Below, piece by piece: positions 5,572 through 6,814 of a stretch of DNA of 6,814 bases. The position numbers and the translations under genes are program-made. Within the stretch, counting starts at the first letter, position 1. The number at the start of each line of letters is the position of its first letter. The stretch is taken from assembly GCA_014523695.1 (NCBI GenBank), contig JAATVS010000403.1, positions 1 to 6,814 on the forward strand. The letters are read 5' to 3'. The notes under the pieces are model-generated. The model saw only the letters and a list, made by a program, of their open reading frames with translations, was not told the origin of the DNA and made no database searches. This stretch comes from Nitrososphaerales archaeon TH5895. GTDB lineage: Archaea; Thermoproteota; Nitrososphaeria; Nitrososphaerales; Nitrososphaeraceae.

Positions 5572-6814
5572 TTACCATCGTAATACTTTTGCAGACTTCA
5601 TAGCTGCATCTTGTAGAGCTTCATTCGGTTGCTTTTTGCCATAATAGACTTCGTCTATTGCTTCTCTTATGTTATCAGCTATCTCCGGATATTCCTGTAT
5701 ACTGGGTCTACTTAGGCCCGTGGGTATCATTGAGATCATCTCTTCGTAATACGGATTGTACTGACGCATTACGTTAGAGAATTCACCTTGGCCTATTGCC
5801 AATTGCGTAGGTAGATATCCATATTTAGCAAGCCATGGCGCAAGTATATTGGGTTCTGCTATCAATGTAATTAGCTCCCAGGCCAGCGCCTTATTTTTAG
5901 ATGTTATCGGAACGCTAAGCTCCCATCCCCCCATCATAGTTGTAGGATATGTACCTTCGGCTGAGGGTACAGGTAAAGGCATAAACCCTACCTTTTCTTT
6001 AATGTTCTGCGGCTGCTCTGGTTGAAAATATAGTGGTACGTGCGAAGCTTCTATCATAACCGCAAATTCTCTATTGACAAATTCCTCGCCCCAAGAATGG
6101 TTTTTCTGGGGAGCTATTCCTGCACCGACCTGATCTCGAGAAATTGGAGAGCTTGAACCCCTTCACTGCCGTTATAGGCAGGGAACCAGCAAATATCCTT
6201 AGTGGGATGTCCGGCCCTGCGTTCTACTATATCGCCCCCAAGCATCCATAAATAAGGGTACCAAAGGTCAGGAGAGTGGCTGGCGCCAGTAAGATGCATA
6301 CCTTCAATTCCTCTTCCATTAAGAGTTGAATTTAGCTTTTTGGCAGCCGCAATATATCCCTCCCATGTTTTCAACGAGACAGGGTCAACCCCAGACTCCT
6401 CTAGCATATCTTTCCAGTAGTACATTCCTCTGACATCGGTCCACAACCAGATTCCATACACCTTGTCATTATACGATCCTCCATCCCAATTTACCTCATA
6501 CCAGTCTGAGGCTGAACGATTCCAACTCTCGATGTATGGAGTGAGATCTGTCAGTAATCCCTTTCCGGCAAACTCACCAAGCCAAATCTGATCAACAGAC
6601 ATTAGATCAACGGGTGTATTATTAGTCATTGCCTTCAAGAATTCTGTCCTTTCGTTTGGATGTTGAAGTTGATTATACGAGATTTCTATTTGCATCTCTG
6701 GATGTTGTTTGCGAAGCTCCGACAGGGCCTCCTCCATAATACTTGTCCACCTTTCCTCGTCTCCCAAGTTGTCAAGGATAGTTGTAAGGGTAACATTTTG
6801 TTTCTGAGCTGATG
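5572..6814 (-). pseudogene. Paralogous family-1 solute-binding protein, frameshifted and cut by the window end
   Basis: Read on the minus strand, this is a near full-length paralog of the binding protein at 4021-5349. The open frame enters from the window edge as SAQKQNVTLTTILDN, the start of the mature protein, so only the signal peptide lies outside the window. VDLMSVDQIWLGEFAGKG and KVYGIWLWTDVRGMYYWKDM match the paralog closely. After LQFL the frame breaks, and unshifted reading stops at 6114-6116. Restoring one base near 6135-6140 gives RDQVGAGIAPQKNHSWGEEF, which aligns without gaps to the paralog's QDQVTAGIKPQKEHYWGKEF. From there the frame stays open to TAA at 5572-5574, including MMGGWELSVP. 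Apart from this one base the gene looks healthy, so the damage is recent, or the base was lost in sequencing. If truly broken, the product ends before the C-terminal half and should not bind solute. Its would-be substrate is presumably like that of its paralog, and no transporter partner is visible. Confidence 0.85.
6237..6347 (-). repeat. 111-bp perfect inverted repeat, copy in the frameshifted paralog
   Basis: This is the minus-strand partner of 4552-4662, with no mismatch over 111 bases. It lies about 100 bases upstream, in the gene's own direction, of the frameshift, so the break itself falls outside the identical tract and was not carried between the copies by it. Confidence 0.95.

Overview
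The window looks like chromosomal DNA of a low-GC archaeon, most likely an ammonia-oxidising member of the Nitrososphaeria (Thaumarchaeota, perhaps Nitrososphaera or Nitrosocosmicus-like). This rests on family resemblance only: a histidine kinase with the AAHELRTP-type box and double-Cache sensor common in that group, TTG and GTG starts without Shine-Dalgarno sequences, AT-rich coding DNA, and exported proteins rich in N-glycosylation sequons. No rRNA, tRNA or other lineage-decisive marker is present.

Layout, left to right. A small DUF488 protein (26-379, +) is followed by a 190-bp gap holding a perfect 9-bp-arm palindrome and a TATA-like box, then a complete membrane-bound sensor histidine kinase (570-2417, +). 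After a 216-bp gap comes a class II aldolase/adducin-family gene (2634-3301, +) that needs a change of reading frame near base 3083 to give a whole protein. A gene-poor stretch (3302-4020) contains several short hairpins but no convincing gene. It is followed by a complete secreted family-1 solute-binding protein (4021-5349, +). A 222-bp convergent spacer carries a nested inverted repeat. The last gene (5572-6814, -, running off the window) is a second, paralogous solute-binding protein broken by one missing base near 6135-6140.

The two solute-binding proteins are tail-to-tail paralogs. Across most of their length they differ at nearly every third codon position, yet a 111-bp block (4552-4662 against 6237-6347 inverted) is identical base for base. 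This is the strongest unusual signal here and looks like a gene-conversion tract, or less excitingly an assembly artefact. No permease or ATPase for either binding protein lies in the window. The genes do not form one obvious pathway. The shared theme is sensing and capture at the cell surface: a Cache-type sensor kinase and two carbohydrate-type binding proteins, with one sugar-phosphate-type aldolase nearby. Two of the five genes carry frame disruptions, so either local gene decay or indel errors in the sequence should be considered. I found no clear new defence, mobile or CRISPR system.
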